This document shows, piece by piece, positions 15,998-25,504 of a DNA stretch of 64,000 nt. Both the position numbers and the translations under genes were made by a program. Below the pieces are notes generated by a model. It made no database searches and was not told the origin of the DNA. It worked only from the letters and a program-made list of their open reading frames with translations. This DNA comes from CAYWFF01 sp964458085. Its GTDB lineage: Bacteria; Patescibacteriota; Microgenomatia; UBA8517. The stretch spans positions 5,715 through 69,714 of the forward strand of contig CAYWFF010000002.1 in NCBI GenBank assembly GCA_964458085.1. The letters are read 5' to 3'. The first letter of the stretch is position 1. Each line of letters opens with the position of its first letter.

Positions 15998-18160
15998 ATG
16001 CTTTTTTATTCTATTGTTTATGCTTTAGCTCTAATCATAACTACTACTTTGGCGTTTGTGGTCTATCTTAGCAATCGAAAAAATCCAGTAAATATATCAT
16101 TTTCCACTTTATTATTATCTATAGTTATTTGGATTATTAGCTTATTTCTATTCTATAATATACACATTCCCAACTCAGTTTTGTTTTTGGGTCGCTTGAA
16201 CTTCGTCGCTGCAAGTTTATTAGCATCTTTAGTGTTAATTTTTGCATACTTATTTCCTGTAAAAACATTTTCATTTAACTCACTTACAATAGGTGTCGTA
16301 GTTGTAGAAAATTTAAGTTTATTTTTTGTTACTTTGTTTACTCCATTTATAGCTAAAGAGGAATTAATATCTGGAAACAGTCGAATTACCGTGTATGGAG
16401 ACCTGTATTGGTTATTTATTTTACATTTCCTTTTATATATTTTATCTAGCATATTTATATTGTTACAAAAATATAAAAAACTTGAAGGAAGAGAAAAGTT
16501 ACAGGTTCGCTATCTCATTTTCGGTATAACATTATCTGTAATATTTGGTTCGGTTACCAATATTTTTGTTCCTCTATTAACTGGTATTTACGACATACAA
16601 CATTTTGGAGTATTAGCTCCAGTCATTTTAGCAATTTTTACAGGTTACTCTATTGTTAGGCATCGTCTTATGGATATTCGTTTAATTGTTGTTCGCTTAA
16701 TTGTATATATTTTACTTTTAGGAACATTAGGAGTCTTTTACACTTTGGGTCTGGCAATTATTGGAGGATTATTTTTTCCACAGTCATTTTCATTTGGATA
16801 TTTAGCATACACTGCGGGAATTTCATTATTTGGGATTTTCACTTTTCAACCATTAAGAAGATTTTTTGAAAAAATTACAGCTCGTTTTCTCTATAGGGAC
16901 TATTATGATACAAATGATCTTTTGAGAACACTTTCACACCTTCTAGCTTCAACACTAGATGTAAAAGTTTTGACCAATTTAGTAGTTAATTCCTTAAAGG
17001 ATACTATGCATATTAATGAAATCTCATTAGCTGTCTTGAGCAATAACAAACTTGAACTTTATGGAGATACAAGAGGAATTAACACTTACACACTAGGAGA
17101 AGAGGAGATTGGATTTATTAGTAAAACTGATAAGCTGGTTTCGTTTGAAGAATTGGAGGAGGGTATTGTGAAAGAGCAGTTTAGAAGATATGACATAATG
17201 GTTGCTTTACCAATAAAGACTAGCGATAAATTTTTAGGCTTCTTATTCTTAGGGCAAAAATCATCCGGTGACGTGTATTATCAGCAAGATTTAAGAACTC
17301 TGGAAATATTAGGACCTGAGTTGGCAGTAGCATTACAAAATGCAGAACGTTATGAAGAAATTCAACAATTCAGTCAGAAGTTGGAGGCTGAAGTAAAAGC
17401 TGCAACCACGGATTTGCGTGATGCAAATGAAAAACTCCATGTTTTAGATAGGCAAAAGAATGAATTTATATCAATTGCGGCACACGAGTTGAGAGCTCCT
17501 CTTACTGCTGTCAAAGGCTATACTTCTATGATACTGGATGGTGATGCCGGAGAAATTCCTGACAAGGCCAAGGACTTTTTAAACGATGCAAATCTATCCA
17601 GTGAGCGGATGGTGCGGCTTATCGGCAATTTACTTAATGTCGGCAGGATTGAGGAAAACAGACTGGTTTATCAAATGGGAGACATAAACCTTTCTGACGT
17701 TGCATCAACTGTTTATAAAGAATTCCTGCAGGAAGCAAAACTAAAAGAAATGGAGTTGAAACTAGAGATTCCAGACGAACTAAAAGACCTGGTGTATGTC
17801 GATAAAGATAGGATTCATGAAGTCATCGGCAATTTTGTCGGTAACGGAATCAAATATACTGAAAACGGGAAAGTCACCATAGCTTTGAAGAATCCAACAC
17901 CTCAAACTGTGAGAGTTGAAGTAATAGACACCGGACCCGGGATAAGTTCTGAAGGTCAGCAAAAGTTATTCCAAAAATATTATCGGGTAAAAGCCAGCGC
18001 AACAGCGGTTTCAGGGACAGGACTGGGGTTATATGTGTCGAGGCTGTTAGTGGAAAAATTCGGAGGCACAATCGGAGTTAGTTCTGAGGAGGGGAAGGGA
18101 AGTACTTTTTGGTTTGAATTACCTCTCAAAAGCGCTTCAACGGAAAAAGAGGAGGCTTGA
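15998..18160 (+). CDS. Membrane histidine kinase with 7TM-type N-terminus and GAF domain
   Basis: 720 aa. The first roughly 290 residues hold eight or so hydrophobic helices, like the HisKA_7TM (PF16927) sensor region. A GAF domain follows (about 310-450), then a coiled coil, HisKA with AAHELRAPLTAVKGY (phospho-accepting His near 496), and HATPase_c with N box GNFVGNGIKYT, DTGPGIS and GTGLGLYVS. All catalytic motifs are intact. The N-terminal half is noticeably more A/T-rich in codon choice than the kinase half. The response regulator at 18194 follows by 33 nt and is the obvious partner. Confidence 0.88.
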   Translation: MLFYSIVYALALIITTTLAFVVYLSNRKNPVNISFSTLLLSIVIWIISLFLFYNIHIPNSVLFLGRLNFVAASLLASLVLIFAYLFPVKTFSFNSLTIGVVVVENLSLFFVTLFTPFIAKEELISGNSRITVYGDLYWLFILHFLLYILSSIFILLQKYKKLEGREKLQVRYLIFGITLSVIFGSVTNIFVPLLTGIYDIQHFGVLAPVILAIFTGYSIVRHRLMDIRLIVVRLIVYILLLGTLGVFYTLGLAIIGGLFFPQSFSFGYLAYTAGISLFGIFTFQPLRRFFEKITARFLYRDYYDTNDLLRTLSHLLASTLDVKVLTNLVVNSLKDTMHINEISLAVLSNNKLELYGDTRGINTYTLGEEEIGFISKTDKLVSFEELEEGIVKEQFRRYDIMVALPIKTSDKFLGFLFLGQKSSGDVYYQQDLRTLEILGPELAVALQNAERYEEIQQFSQKLEAEVKAATTDLRDANEKLHVLDRQKNEFISIAAHELRAPLTAVKGYTSMILDGDAGEIPDKAKDFLNDANLSSERMVRLIGNLLNVGRIEENRLVYQMGDINLSDVASTVYKEFLQEAKLKEMELKLEIPDELKDLVYVDKDRIHEVIGNFVGNGIKYTENGKVTIALKNPTPQTVRVEVIDTGPGISSEGQQKLFQKYYRVKASATAVSGTGLGLYVSRLLVEKFGGTIGVSSEEGKGSTFWFELPLKSASTEKEEA

Positions 18161-18193
18161 ACAAAAAGGGTAAATCAATTACCATAAACCGTT

Positions 18194-18574
18194 ATGGAAA
18201 AAAGTAACACAAAGACAATTATTCTGGTTGATGATGATGATGTTTTGAGCCGAATGTATAAAACAAAACTCGAAACATCTGGCTTCATAGTAAAAACAGC
18301 ATCAAACGGTACAGAAGGACTTGAACTGATCAAAAATGAAACCGCCAACCTACTTATTTTAGATATAATGATGCCTCAAATGACAGGACTGGAGCTTTTA
18401 GAAAAATTGCGGGCAACAAAAAAAGAATATGCAAATATTCCGGTTATAATGCTTACTAATCTAACAGAAAAAGAACAACAAGCAAAAGCAGCGGAATTGG
18501 GTGTAAAAGAGTTTTTGATTAAAGCGGATTTAACACCGCAGGCTCTTGTAGAAGCGATCCAAAAATATCTCTAG
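18194..18574 (+). CDS. Single-domain response regulator (CheY-like)
   Basis: 126 aa, one receiver domain and nothing else. Acidic pocket VDDDDV at the N-terminus, phospho-acceptor Asp in LLILDIMMPQMTG, the Thr switch residue in IMLTNLT and the Lys in FLIKAD are all present. It has no output domain, so it acts by protein contact or phosphorelay. It follows the kinase at 15998 and is probably its direct target. Confidence 0.88.
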   Translation: MEKSNTKTIILVDDDDVLSRMYKTKLETSGFIVKTASNGTEGLELIKNETANLLILDIMMPQMTGLELLEKLRATKKEYANIPVIMLTNLTEKEQQAKAAELGVKEFLIKADLTPQALVEAIQKYL

Positions 18575-18590
18575 AAATTAACTTAAAGTC

Positions 18591-19208
18591 TTACCCCCTT
18601 GCTCTTGTTATTACAAAAACAAGTCCCACTATAACAACTAATGCGAAAAGTGAAATAAGGCCGGCTCTTTTGAGGCCCAAGATTAACTTTTCGCGGGTTG
18701 TAAGCTGAGTGGAATTTTCTTCGTCGGAAGGTGTTTCGTCCGCATCTTCACCTTCAGGTGTAGGTGTGGGTGTTGGTGAAGTTTCTGTATAGAGAAAATC
18801 AATCCTGTCGACATCACCCCGCATGACAACAGGACCTTGAGGTGCTTTAGGTTCTGCTGCAGATTCAGTTGTTACAAATAAAGCAACCAAATCTTTTTTG
18901 GTTTGAAAAGTAGGTTTGCCTAAACCGATTGCTCCTAAACGAACTGTGGCGCTACCATCCTGAGGAGTGCCCCACATAATATAGTTATAAATGTTTTGAT
19001 CAACTGGATAGATCAAATTTACACAACTGACGGGTATGGTATAAGTTCTGTCGCGACGCTGCATTACTGCAGCAAAACATCGGTAATCCTCATCAGTTAA
19101 GCTTCTTATTTCAGAAGTTCCTTCGTATGCATCAACTTTTGTTGGCATAAAAAGTGATCCGAGTAAAACAGCTAAGCTTAAAAATAGTAATTTGGTGATT
19201 TTATTCAT
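18591..19208 (-). CDS. Secreted protein with C-terminal membrane anchor
   Basis: 205 aa, not recognised. It has a signal peptide (KLLFLSLAVLLGSLFMPTKVDA, about residues 6-27), an extracytoplasmic domain of about 110 residues with two cysteines (YRCFAAV and VSCVNLI), a Thr/Pro repeat linker (TSPTPTPTPEG), an acidic stretch and a C-terminal membrane helix with a basic tail (TRARG). This is the layout of a surface protein tethered to the membrane. The start follows a TACAAT box by 11 nt on the minus strand. It converges on the response regulator gene. Confidence 0.65.
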   Translation of the reverse strand: MNKITKLLFLSLAVLLGSLFMPTKVDAYEGTSEIRSLTDEDYRCFAAVMQRRDRTYTIPVSCVNLIYPVDQNIYNYIMWGTPQDGSATVRLGAIGLGKPTFQTKKDLVALFVTTESAAEPKAPQGPVVMRGDVDRIDFLYTETSPTPTPTPEGEDADETPSDEENSTQLTTREKLILGLKRAGLISLFALVVIVGLVFVITRARG

Positions 19209-19348
19209 ACCTGATTCTTATTGTATACTTTTCAACAGTTTATTGGCAACCTGATATTAACTTTTTGGCGTATAACTGAAATTAAATTGTTGTATTATTC
19301 ACATTGAATGATTTGTAAAAATATACTATAGTGATACAAGGCTCGGAT

Positions 19349-19765
19349 ATGAATCCAGATTCTCAGACACCTACTTCACCTTTAACTACGAAGCCTGCGG
19401 TATTAATTATCGAAGACGATATTGTGTTATCTAAAATGTACACAGAGAAGTTTATGATTGAAGGATTTCACACCTTAACCGCTTCGAACGGCGAGACGGG
19501 GCTGCGATTAGCTTTGGAAGAGCACATAGGAGTTATCTTGCTTGATATCATGCTTCCCCGAGTGTCGGGAATTGATTTTTTAGAAACATTAAGGCAAAGT
19601 ACCAAAGGCAAAGAAATTCCCGTTATTGCATTGACCAACTTAGCAAAAGATGAAGAACGTGCCCGTGCGATGGAGTTGGGGGTAAAAGAATATTTAGTTA
19701 AAGCTATGCAAACTCCTGAGGAGGTGGTTGAAACAGTTAAAAAGTATTTTCCTCAGGATGTATAG
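19349..19765 (+). CDS. Single-domain response regulator
   Basis: 138 aa from ATG 19349 (an in-frame GTG lies at 19331). Receiver features are complete: IEDDIVLSKMY, LLDIMLPRVSG with the acceptor Asp, ALTNLAK and YLVKAM. It resembles the regulators at 18194 and 21758, which suggests a local family of paralogues. A TATACT box at 19322-19327 lies just upstream. No output domain is present and no kinase lies next to it, so its partner is unclear. Confidence 0.85.
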   Translation: MNPDSQTPTSPLTTKPAVLIIEDDIVLSKMYTEKFMIEGFHTLTASNGETGLRLALEEHIGVILLDIMLPRVSGIDFLETLRQSTKGKEIPVIALTNLAKDEERARAMELGVKEYLVKAMQTPEEVVETVKKYFPQDV

Positions 19766-19776
19766 ATTTTAAATAT

Positions 19777-21417
19777 TTACTCCGTATAAAGTTTTTCTTC
19801 GTACTCCGAAAGCATTCTTTCAGCATTTACAAACTCAGCTAAATTTTTAGACTCCTCCATCATGCTTACCCAGTGGGCAGGAAAATTGTTTTCAACCCTT
19901 TGGTAATATAAAGGAGCTATATTTTGTTCAAGCAGAAAATAAAGATTTTCGCTTACTGCATCGCTATTAAGCGTCCAACCTTTATTGTGCCAGTCGATTT
20001 CTGCTGCCCAACCGTCAGCAACAGTAACGTTTAATACTCCGTTCACCGCAGCTTTCATGCCCGAAGTTCCGCATGCTTCTTTCCCAAGTTCCGGGGTGTT
20101 CAGCCAGATATCGGATCCAGCGGTCATCCTTTGAGCTAATTCAATATTATAATTTGGAATATACAGGGCGTTCCCGTTAAGTTCATGCTGCATCATTTGG
20201 ATAATTTCCTGAATCATCCGTTTTGCATCTTCATCTCCATAGTGTGCTTTACCGCTTATTAACAACTGAATTTCCAGACCGTTTTTCTTTAGAATTTTTG
20301 ACAGACGAGAAGTGTCTCTGAAAATGCTGGTTAATTGCTTATATCCTGTAATTCTTCGTGCCCACGAAATGACGAGTCTGTTTGTGTCATAGGTAAAACC
20401 TGTTCTTTCTTCTACGAGTTTCGCCAGGTTTACCTTTTCAACTAAATGAGCAGTCCATAAATCGCTGCTATTGGTACTTTGCGAAATTGCACGCGACTGC
20501 CAGGTGGGGAGATGGACTCCGTTTGTTACTCCGCTCCAAGAGTATTCCGGCCACTCGTTTTTTGAGAGCTCATAATGAAGATTGCTGACTGCTGATGCTT
20601 TGTGTGAAATTGCAAGTGCAAACTGAGTAATTGAAAAAAGGTCATTGGTTTTGTCAATGCCGGGGTTTACTAATTCGTTACTGGAAACTCCCAATTCCGA
20701 TACAAAACTGGCTGCATATTTTTTTATAATTTCTGTTGGGTAAAGTAAGTTGCCTGAGCGAAGCAGGGTGTGGTTTGTATAAACAATTTGATTTCTGGCT
20801 TTCGCAAAAGCATCGGAAAAGGAAATATTTTCAGTACACATCAGCGTATGGACAAACTGCCAAAAAAGAAAAATCGGCCGCCCTTCATTAATGTGGTAGA
20901 TATTAGGTTTAATTCCTAGTACCTGAAGCAGCTTAAAGCCGGCAATCCCTAAAATAAGCATCTGCTTTAATTGCATTTCGTCATTACAACAGTATTCTTC
21001 GACCATAATTTCTTTCCATTCGGGGGTGTTGTAACTGCAATCCGTAGTTAAAAAGTAGCATGACACCAGGGGTGAAAGTACTTTTCGATACGCTTGAACC
21101 CAAACATCTGTGCCCGCTAAATTAGTTACCAAAGTTAACGGTTTACCGTTATCCATTACCTGTTCAAGCCCTGAATCTGCCAGGTCAAAGTTTTCCTTTT
21201 CTTCAGTTTGCCACCCGTCTGGTTTTATAACCTGTTTAAAATATTTCGCTTCAAAAAGCATACCTACTCCAACCATAGGAAAATCCATATCAGCTGCAGC
21301 TTTTAAAGTATCGCCTGCAAGAATTCCCAAGCCGCCTGCATATAGAGGAAGATCGTTTGATATTCCGAACTCAGCAGAAAAATAAGCAACTAATGTGCGA
21401 TGGGCAGTTTTTTTCAC
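19777..21417 (-). CDS. glgP: Alpha-glucan (glycogen/starch) phosphorylase, short GT35 form
   Basis: 546 aa, of the short alpha-glucan phosphorylase group and far below the roughly 800-850 aa of E. coli GlgP. It begins with AYFSAEFGISNDLPLYAGGLG, includes HINEGRPIF and SGVTNGVHLPTW, and carries the PLP-site motif KEACGTSGMKAAVNG, in which Lys (near residue 455) would hold pyridoxal phosphate. The reaction is phosphorolysis of alpha-1,4-glucan to glucose 1-phosphate. The start codon is GTG. It is a lone gene here, without glycogen synthase or branching enzyme in the window, so it probably breaks down stored or scavenged glucan. Confidence 0.88.
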   Translation of the reverse strand: MKKTAHRTLVAYFSAEFGISNDLPLYAGGLGILAGDTLKAAADMDFPMVGVGMLFEAKYFKQVIKPDGWQTEEKENFDLADSGLEQVMDNGKPLTLVTNLAGTDVWVQAYRKVLSPLVSCYFLTTDCSYNTPEWKEIMVEEYCCNDEMQLKQMLILGIAGFKLLQVLGIKPNIYHINEGRPIFLFWQFVHTLMCTENISFSDAFAKARNQIVYTNHTLLRSGNLLYPTEIIKKYAASFVSELGVSSNELVNPGIDKTNDLFSITQFALAISHKASAVSNLHYELSKNEWPEYSWSGVTNGVHLPTWQSRAISQSTNSSDLWTAHLVEKVNLAKLVEERTGFTYDTNRLVISWARRITGYKQLTSIFRDTSRLSKILKKNGLEIQLLISGKAHYGDEDAKRMIQEIIQMMQHELNGNALYIPNYNIELAQRMTAGSDIWLNTPELGKEACGTSGMKAAVNGVLNVTVADGWAAEIDWHNKGWTLNSDAVSENLYFLLEQNIAPLYYQRVENNFPAHWVSMMEESKNLAEFVNAERMLSEYEEKLYTE

Positions 21418-21497
21418 TTACTAAGCATGACAAATTTTTAGTTGTTTTTCCAGTCTGAAAGATTGTAGTTTCATATTTGTTATGAGAAAATAAAAAT

Positions 21498-21734
21498 ATG
21501 CAATTACTTGCTGCCTATAAAATGCTGCCTCCGCAACTGATGGAGTTTTTTCGTTTCAGTGCAATAGCAGGCTTAATTGCTGCCGTGACGCTACTTATTA
21601 ATCTTCATTATTCAGCTTTCAGATACATCTTTAAAGAACGCACCAAAACCTACTGGTGGTTGTTTATAGTTATGACTGTTATTCCGCTGTTTCTTTTCTT
21701 GTATGTATTCTCACTTCTTTTTGAAGCTAAATAG
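21498..21734 (+). CDS. Small membrane protein, two predicted helices
   Basis: 78 aa, not recognised. Two hydrophobic segments (about residues 19-38 and 53-73) are separated by a basic loop (FRYIFKERTKTYWW). It sits between the divergent phosphorylase gene and a convergent response regulator gene. The 80-nt upstream gap holds a short A/T-rich region but no clear promoter. Similar small two-helix proteins are common in these genomes; function unknown. Confidence 0.5.
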   Translation: MQLLAAYKMLPPQLMEFFRFSAIAGLIAAVTLLINLHYSAFRYIFKERTKTYWWLFIVMTVIPLFLFLYVFSLLFEAK

Positions 21735-21757
21735 AGAAATTGCCGGGTTTTTAATTT

Positions 21758-22147
21758 TTAAGAAGAGTCAGATCCCTTAAGAAAAACGTCTATTTCATCC
21801 ACCATTTTCATAGGAAGTATGTTTGATTTTATGTAATATTTTTCTGCTCCCGTTTCAAGTGCCTCTTTTAAAAGATCTTCCTGGCCAAGGTTGGTTAAAA
21901 GAATTACAGGAATATTTTTCAGATTTGAAGTTTCTTTTTTCAACTCTTTTAATACCGAAAGTCCGTCAACTTTTGGTATCATCACATCCAAAAGTATCAG
22001 ATCCAAATCAGTTATATCTTTGAGTTTGGCAAGAGCTTGTTCACCGTCTTCAGCCGATTCCACCGTATAGCCCCGCTTAATCAGCGCATGTTCATACATT
22101 TCTCTTATGATATTTTCGTCTTCGACAAGAAAAATTTTCTTACTCAT
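21758..22147 (-). CDS. Single-domain response regulator
   Basis: 129 aa receiver domain: VEDENIIREMYEHA, acceptor Asp in LILLDVMIPKVDG, LLTNLGQ and YYIKSN. The gene has its own TATAAT box at 22161-22156 on the minus strand, 8 nt before the ATG, so its mRNA is predicted leaderless. It lies 20 nt downstream of the large histidine kinase on the same strand and is likely its partner. Confidence 0.87.
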   Translation of the reverse strand: MSKKIFLVEDENIIREMYEHALIKRGYTVESAEDGEQALAKLKDITDLDLILLDVMIPKVDGLSVLKELKKETSNLKNIPVILLTNLGQEDLLKEALETGAEKYYIKSNILPMKMVDEIDVFLKGSDSS

Positions 22148-22167
22148 CTAATATCATTATAAGGTTT

Positions 22168-24462
22168 TTATTGTTTGTCCTCAACAGACGGAATACTGAA
22201 TGAAAAAGTTGACCCCTTACCTTCTTCACTATCCACCCATATGTCTCCGCCGTGTGCACCAACAATGTTTTTGGAAATATACAAGCCTAAGCCTGTACCT
22301 TTCGCGCCCGACTCAACTTTATTTTGGATTCTGAAAAATTTACTAAAAAGATGAACACGGGCTTTTTCCGGGATTCCGGGGCCGGTATCGGTTACGGAAA
22401 AAACTATACTTTTTCCTCTTTGTTTGACTTGAACCGTAACACTGCCTTTATCGGTATAATTAATTGCGTTTCCGATAAGATTTGAAATTACTTCACCAAT
22501 ACGCAGAACGTCAGCTTTTACGGGAGATAGCACTGTATCAGGTGCAACAAAATTTAGCTCCAAATGTTTAGTTTGAGCAAGCGGTTTAAAGTCGCCCACT
22601 AACTTGTCTGCCAAACTTTCAAGCTGAACAACCTCTTGTTTTAAAACCATTGTTCCCTGTTCGATTCTGGAAACGACAAGCAGGTTTTCTATAAGTTGGG
22701 AAAGTCGCATGGCGCTAGAAGAGACTCGGTTAAGATAGTCCTTTTCGTCTTCAGTCAGCTTTTGGATAGTTGAAGGATCTTGCAAAAAGGAAACATAGCC
22801 AAGAACAGTAGTTAGAGGAGTGCGTAATTCGTGTGCTGCCATGGAAACGAAATCGAGTTTCATTCGTTCTAACTCTTGCTCGGTAGTAATATCGTGAATT
22901 GTGACTATCGCTCCCAAGTCTGCCTCTGCCCCCTCCAGAATCCTGCCTGTTAAAAGGTTGGTGTGTGAGGTGATGCCTGAGGAGCTTACTACTTTTACAT
23001 TCTGTTTTCGATAAATTATCCCCTCCTTATCGGTTTCTGAAATAGGACAATAAACAGAAAGGGGTAGTTCCATACCTGTATCAAAGACTGTAATTACCTC
23101 ACTCAAACGTTTCCCTAAAACTTCGTCGGCATTTACACCAAGGATTTTTTCTGCCGCATGGTTAAAAAGAACTATACGGTGATGCATGTTAACGGCAATA
23201 ACACCATCACTAACTCCTGAAAGTACGATACCAAGTTTATTTCTTTCTGCTTTCATTAATGCCATTTCTTCCGCAAGCTTTTCATTAACTACATTTAGAT
23301 CTGTGTCGCGGTGAAGCAAAAGTTGGGTACTTTGATTAAGTCTGTTTTTGTTGCTTTCCAATTCTTTAACTTTACCCTGCAATTGGATAAATGCCTGTTG
23401 AAGCCTGCCTGCCATTCTGTTGAAAGCAATGCTCAATTCTTCAATTTCATCCCCTGTCCTTATGTCGACCCGGGTATCCATGAGCCCGTGCTCTAATTGT
23501 TCCGAAAGGTACTTAAGCTTGCCTATAGGACTTGAAATCTGCTCGCTTAGGAAGAATGCTATTACCACCATTAGCCCGGAGGAAAGTATGAGCGTTGCGA
23601 TAAACAGGCTTCTTAATAGAAAACGCTGCTCAAAAGCTTCTTCTTCCGGTTGTTCTGCAATCACTCCCCAGCCTAATTTTTGAATTTTAACGCCCTGTGC
23701 TATAACTTCATTATCATCTTCATTTATATATGTATAATTTGAGACTGTCGGTATTGCCGGTGAATGGATTATGGTAGATACTATTTTACGATCCGTAATT
23801 ATGTCGGGAATGGTCGATGAAAGAGGATTTCTTGGATGCGCTAGCAGTCTTCCCTCCTCGTCGACTACATAAGCAAAACCTTTATTTCCAAGTCGGATTT
23901 TTGCAACCACTTCCCACAAACCTTCCAATTGTATGCGGCTTTTGATGACACCCAACAAAACTCCTTCTTTGTTTATGACCGGACTAAAAATGTCAATAAA
24001 CGGTATGGTTTGGCCTTCCAGAGTATAAACTTTTGAAATACTGGTTGCTCCCGATAAAGCATGTGTAAATGGTTTTGTAGGGATCTCGAAACTAAGCTCG
24101 TCTGTCTTTAAGTTTCCGAAACGGTCTATTTTAGTCAACTCTTTTCCTGAAACGGACAATACGGTTGCCGTATTGATAAAAGTATTCCTAAGCACTGTAT
24201 CGATAATTAATTTTTGACTTATTTCTTCGGGGGTAGATTCGCTAAAATAGAATTGTCCGATGTTTAAGTGTGCCAGCTCTATGGAGGTAACAAAAGACTC
24301 TATTTCATTGGAAGCTGCTTTTGCGGTGGTTAAAAGAGCATCGTTTGTTTTTCTTTCAATGTATTTGTCAATTACAAAAAAACTAATTGTCTGGATTATA
24401 AAAGACACAATTAAAACCAGAGCAAAACCTATCGACAATTTGCTGTGAATACGTAACTTCAT
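22168..24462 (-). CDS. Sensor histidine kinase: dCache-like sensor, HAMP, PAS, HisKA, HATPase
   Basis: 764 aa. A first membrane helix (about 9-31) leads to a large extracytoplasmic sensor of about 250 residues with dCache features (VVDEEGRLLAHPRNP, VIAEQPEE). A second membrane helix near 285-305 is followed by HAMP (SSPIGKLKYLSEQLEHG), a coiled coil, a PAS domain (ILSGVSDGVIAVNMHHRIVL), HisKA with AAHELRTPLTTVLG (His near 543) and HATPase_c (ISNLIGNAINYT, DTGPGIPE, GTGLGLYIS). It is a full-length two-component sensor. The adjacent membrane-tethered solute-binding protein gene upstream and the regulator downstream suggest a ligand-sensing unit. Confidence 0.9.
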   Translation of the reverse strand: MKLRIHSKLSIGFALVLIVSFIIQTISFFVIDKYIERKTNDALLTTAKAASNEIESFVTSIELAHLNIGQFYFSESTPEEISQKLIIDTVLRNTFINTATVLSVSGKELTKIDRFGNLKTDELSFEIPTKPFTHALSGATSISKVYTLEGQTIPFIDIFSPVINKEGVLLGVIKSRIQLEGLWEVVAKIRLGNKGFAYVVDEEGRLLAHPRNPLSSTIPDIITDRKIVSTIIHSPAIPTVSNYTYINEDDNEVIAQGVKIQKLGWGVIAEQPEEEAFEQRFLLRSLFIATLILSSGLMVVIAFFLSEQISSPIGKLKYLSEQLEHGLMDTRVDIRTGDEIEELSIAFNRMAGRLQQAFIQLQGKVKELESNKNRLNQSTQLLLHRDTDLNVVNEKLAEEMALMKAERNKLGIVLSGVSDGVIAVNMHHRIVLFNHAAEKILGVNADEVLGKRLSEVITVFDTGMELPLSVYCPISETDKEGIIYRKQNVKVVSSSGITSHTNLLTGRILEGAEADLGAIVTIHDITTEQELERMKLDFVSMAAHELRTPLTTVLGYVSFLQDPSTIQKLTEDEKDYLNRVSSSAMRLSQLIENLLVVSRIEQGTMVLKQEVVQLESLADKLVGDFKPLAQTKHLELNFVAPDTVLSPVKADVLRIGEVISNLIGNAINYTDKGSVTVQVKQRGKSIVFSVTDTGPGIPEKARVHLFSKFFRIQNKVESGAKGTGLGLYISKNIVGAHGGDIWVDSEEGKGSTFSFSIPSVEDKQ

Positions 24463-24477
24463 AAATTTTATAACATA

Positions 24478-25425
24478 TTACTCTAACCACTTTTGCTTTA
24501 AAAATATCATCGCGCCTTGCTGGCGAAGTGTTTCGAGGGAGTCATCTAATCGGTTCAGAAGACCAGTTTCATTTTTCCGGAGTACTATACCGTATTGTTC
24601 CTGAGTGAAAGGGTCGCCGGCGATTTTTAAAGACGGATTTAAATGTATAATTCCCTTTGCATTCGTAATATCTGAAAATATCGCATCAGCTTCACCTGCA
24701 ACGAGTGCGTTTGTTGCTTCAATAAAACTTTCGTAGCGTAAAACAAGCTCCGGCTCAGTAAACAAAAACGCCTGTTCTTCATTTGTTGTTTCTTTTTGTA
24801 CAGCAATTCGTTTTCCTTTTAGATCATTAACGCCGTTTATATTTGTTGTTTCTTTCAGGGTTAGAATTACTTGTCCTGAAGATAAGTACGGATTGGTGAA
24901 ACTGTACATTTGTTTTCGTTCTTCTGTAATCGTAACTCCTGAAACAATTATATCGATTTCTTCCTTCTCAAGTGCCGTAAATAAATCATCCCAAGCAATA
25001 TTTCTTATTTCTGCAGTAACTCCCATTACTCCTGCTATTCGTTCCGCAAGTTCTATGTCGTAACCGATTAATTTGCCGTTTTGGTCCGTATATTCCATAG
25101 GCGGATAAGTGGCATCGGTGCCCACAATAATTGTGCCTCTGTCAATTATGGCTTGAAGTTTGGGGTCCTGCTTTAAAGGAGTAATTTCGCTTTTTTGAAA
25201 ACTATTGGAGAAAAGTAAACCGCCTATTGATATAAGTATCAAGGAAACGGCTATTGTTACGCTATACAGTTTAGTGTTTGTCGATAAGCCTCTTTTTGAA
25301 GGTGAAGGTTGTTTTAACTGGGGTTGATAGACGGGTGAATTTTGAACTAAAGGAATATCCGAGCCAACTGGTTCAGTTGCATTTGACGGCACATTAAGAG
25401 ATGGAGGAGTGGAATCTTCGGGCAT
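24478..25425 (-). CDS. Membrane-tethered amino-acid-type solute-binding protein
   Basis: 315 aa. A proline-rich cytoplasmic N-terminus of about 50 residues and a membrane helix (KLYSVTIAVSLILISIGGLL) precede a family 3 periplasmic binding protein domain: IVGTDATYPPMEYTDQNGK, GYDIELAERIAG, DDLFTALEKEEIDIIVSG and RKQMYSFTNPY. These are the signature strands and the cationic amino-acid/glutamine site. No ABC permease or ATPase lies nearby. It is 15 nt upstream of the dCache kinase on the same strand, so it may present a ligand to that kinase instead of feeding a transporter. A CATAAT box ends 6 nt before the ATG. Confidence 0.85.
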   Translation of the reverse strand: MPEDSTPPSLNVPSNATEPVGSDIPLVQNSPVYQPQLKQPSPSKRGLSTNTKLYSVTIAVSLILISIGGLLFSNSFQKSEITPLKQDPKLQAIIDRGTIIVGTDATYPPMEYTDQNGKLIGYDIELAERIAGVMGVTAEIRNIAWDDLFTALEKEEIDIIVSGVTITEERKQMYSFTNPYLSSGQVILTLKETTNINGVNDLKGKRIAVQKETTNEEQAFLFTEPELVLRYESFIEATNALVAGEADAIFSDITNAKGIIHLNPSLKIAGDPFTQEQYGIVLRKNETGLLNRLDDSLETLRQQGAMIFLKQKWLE

Positions 25426-25504
25426 TACTTTATTATGTCAAATATAGTGTTAAGTTTAAAGCAGTATACGAATTATCTATAGTTGTTCTATACTGAAAAT
25501 TACA

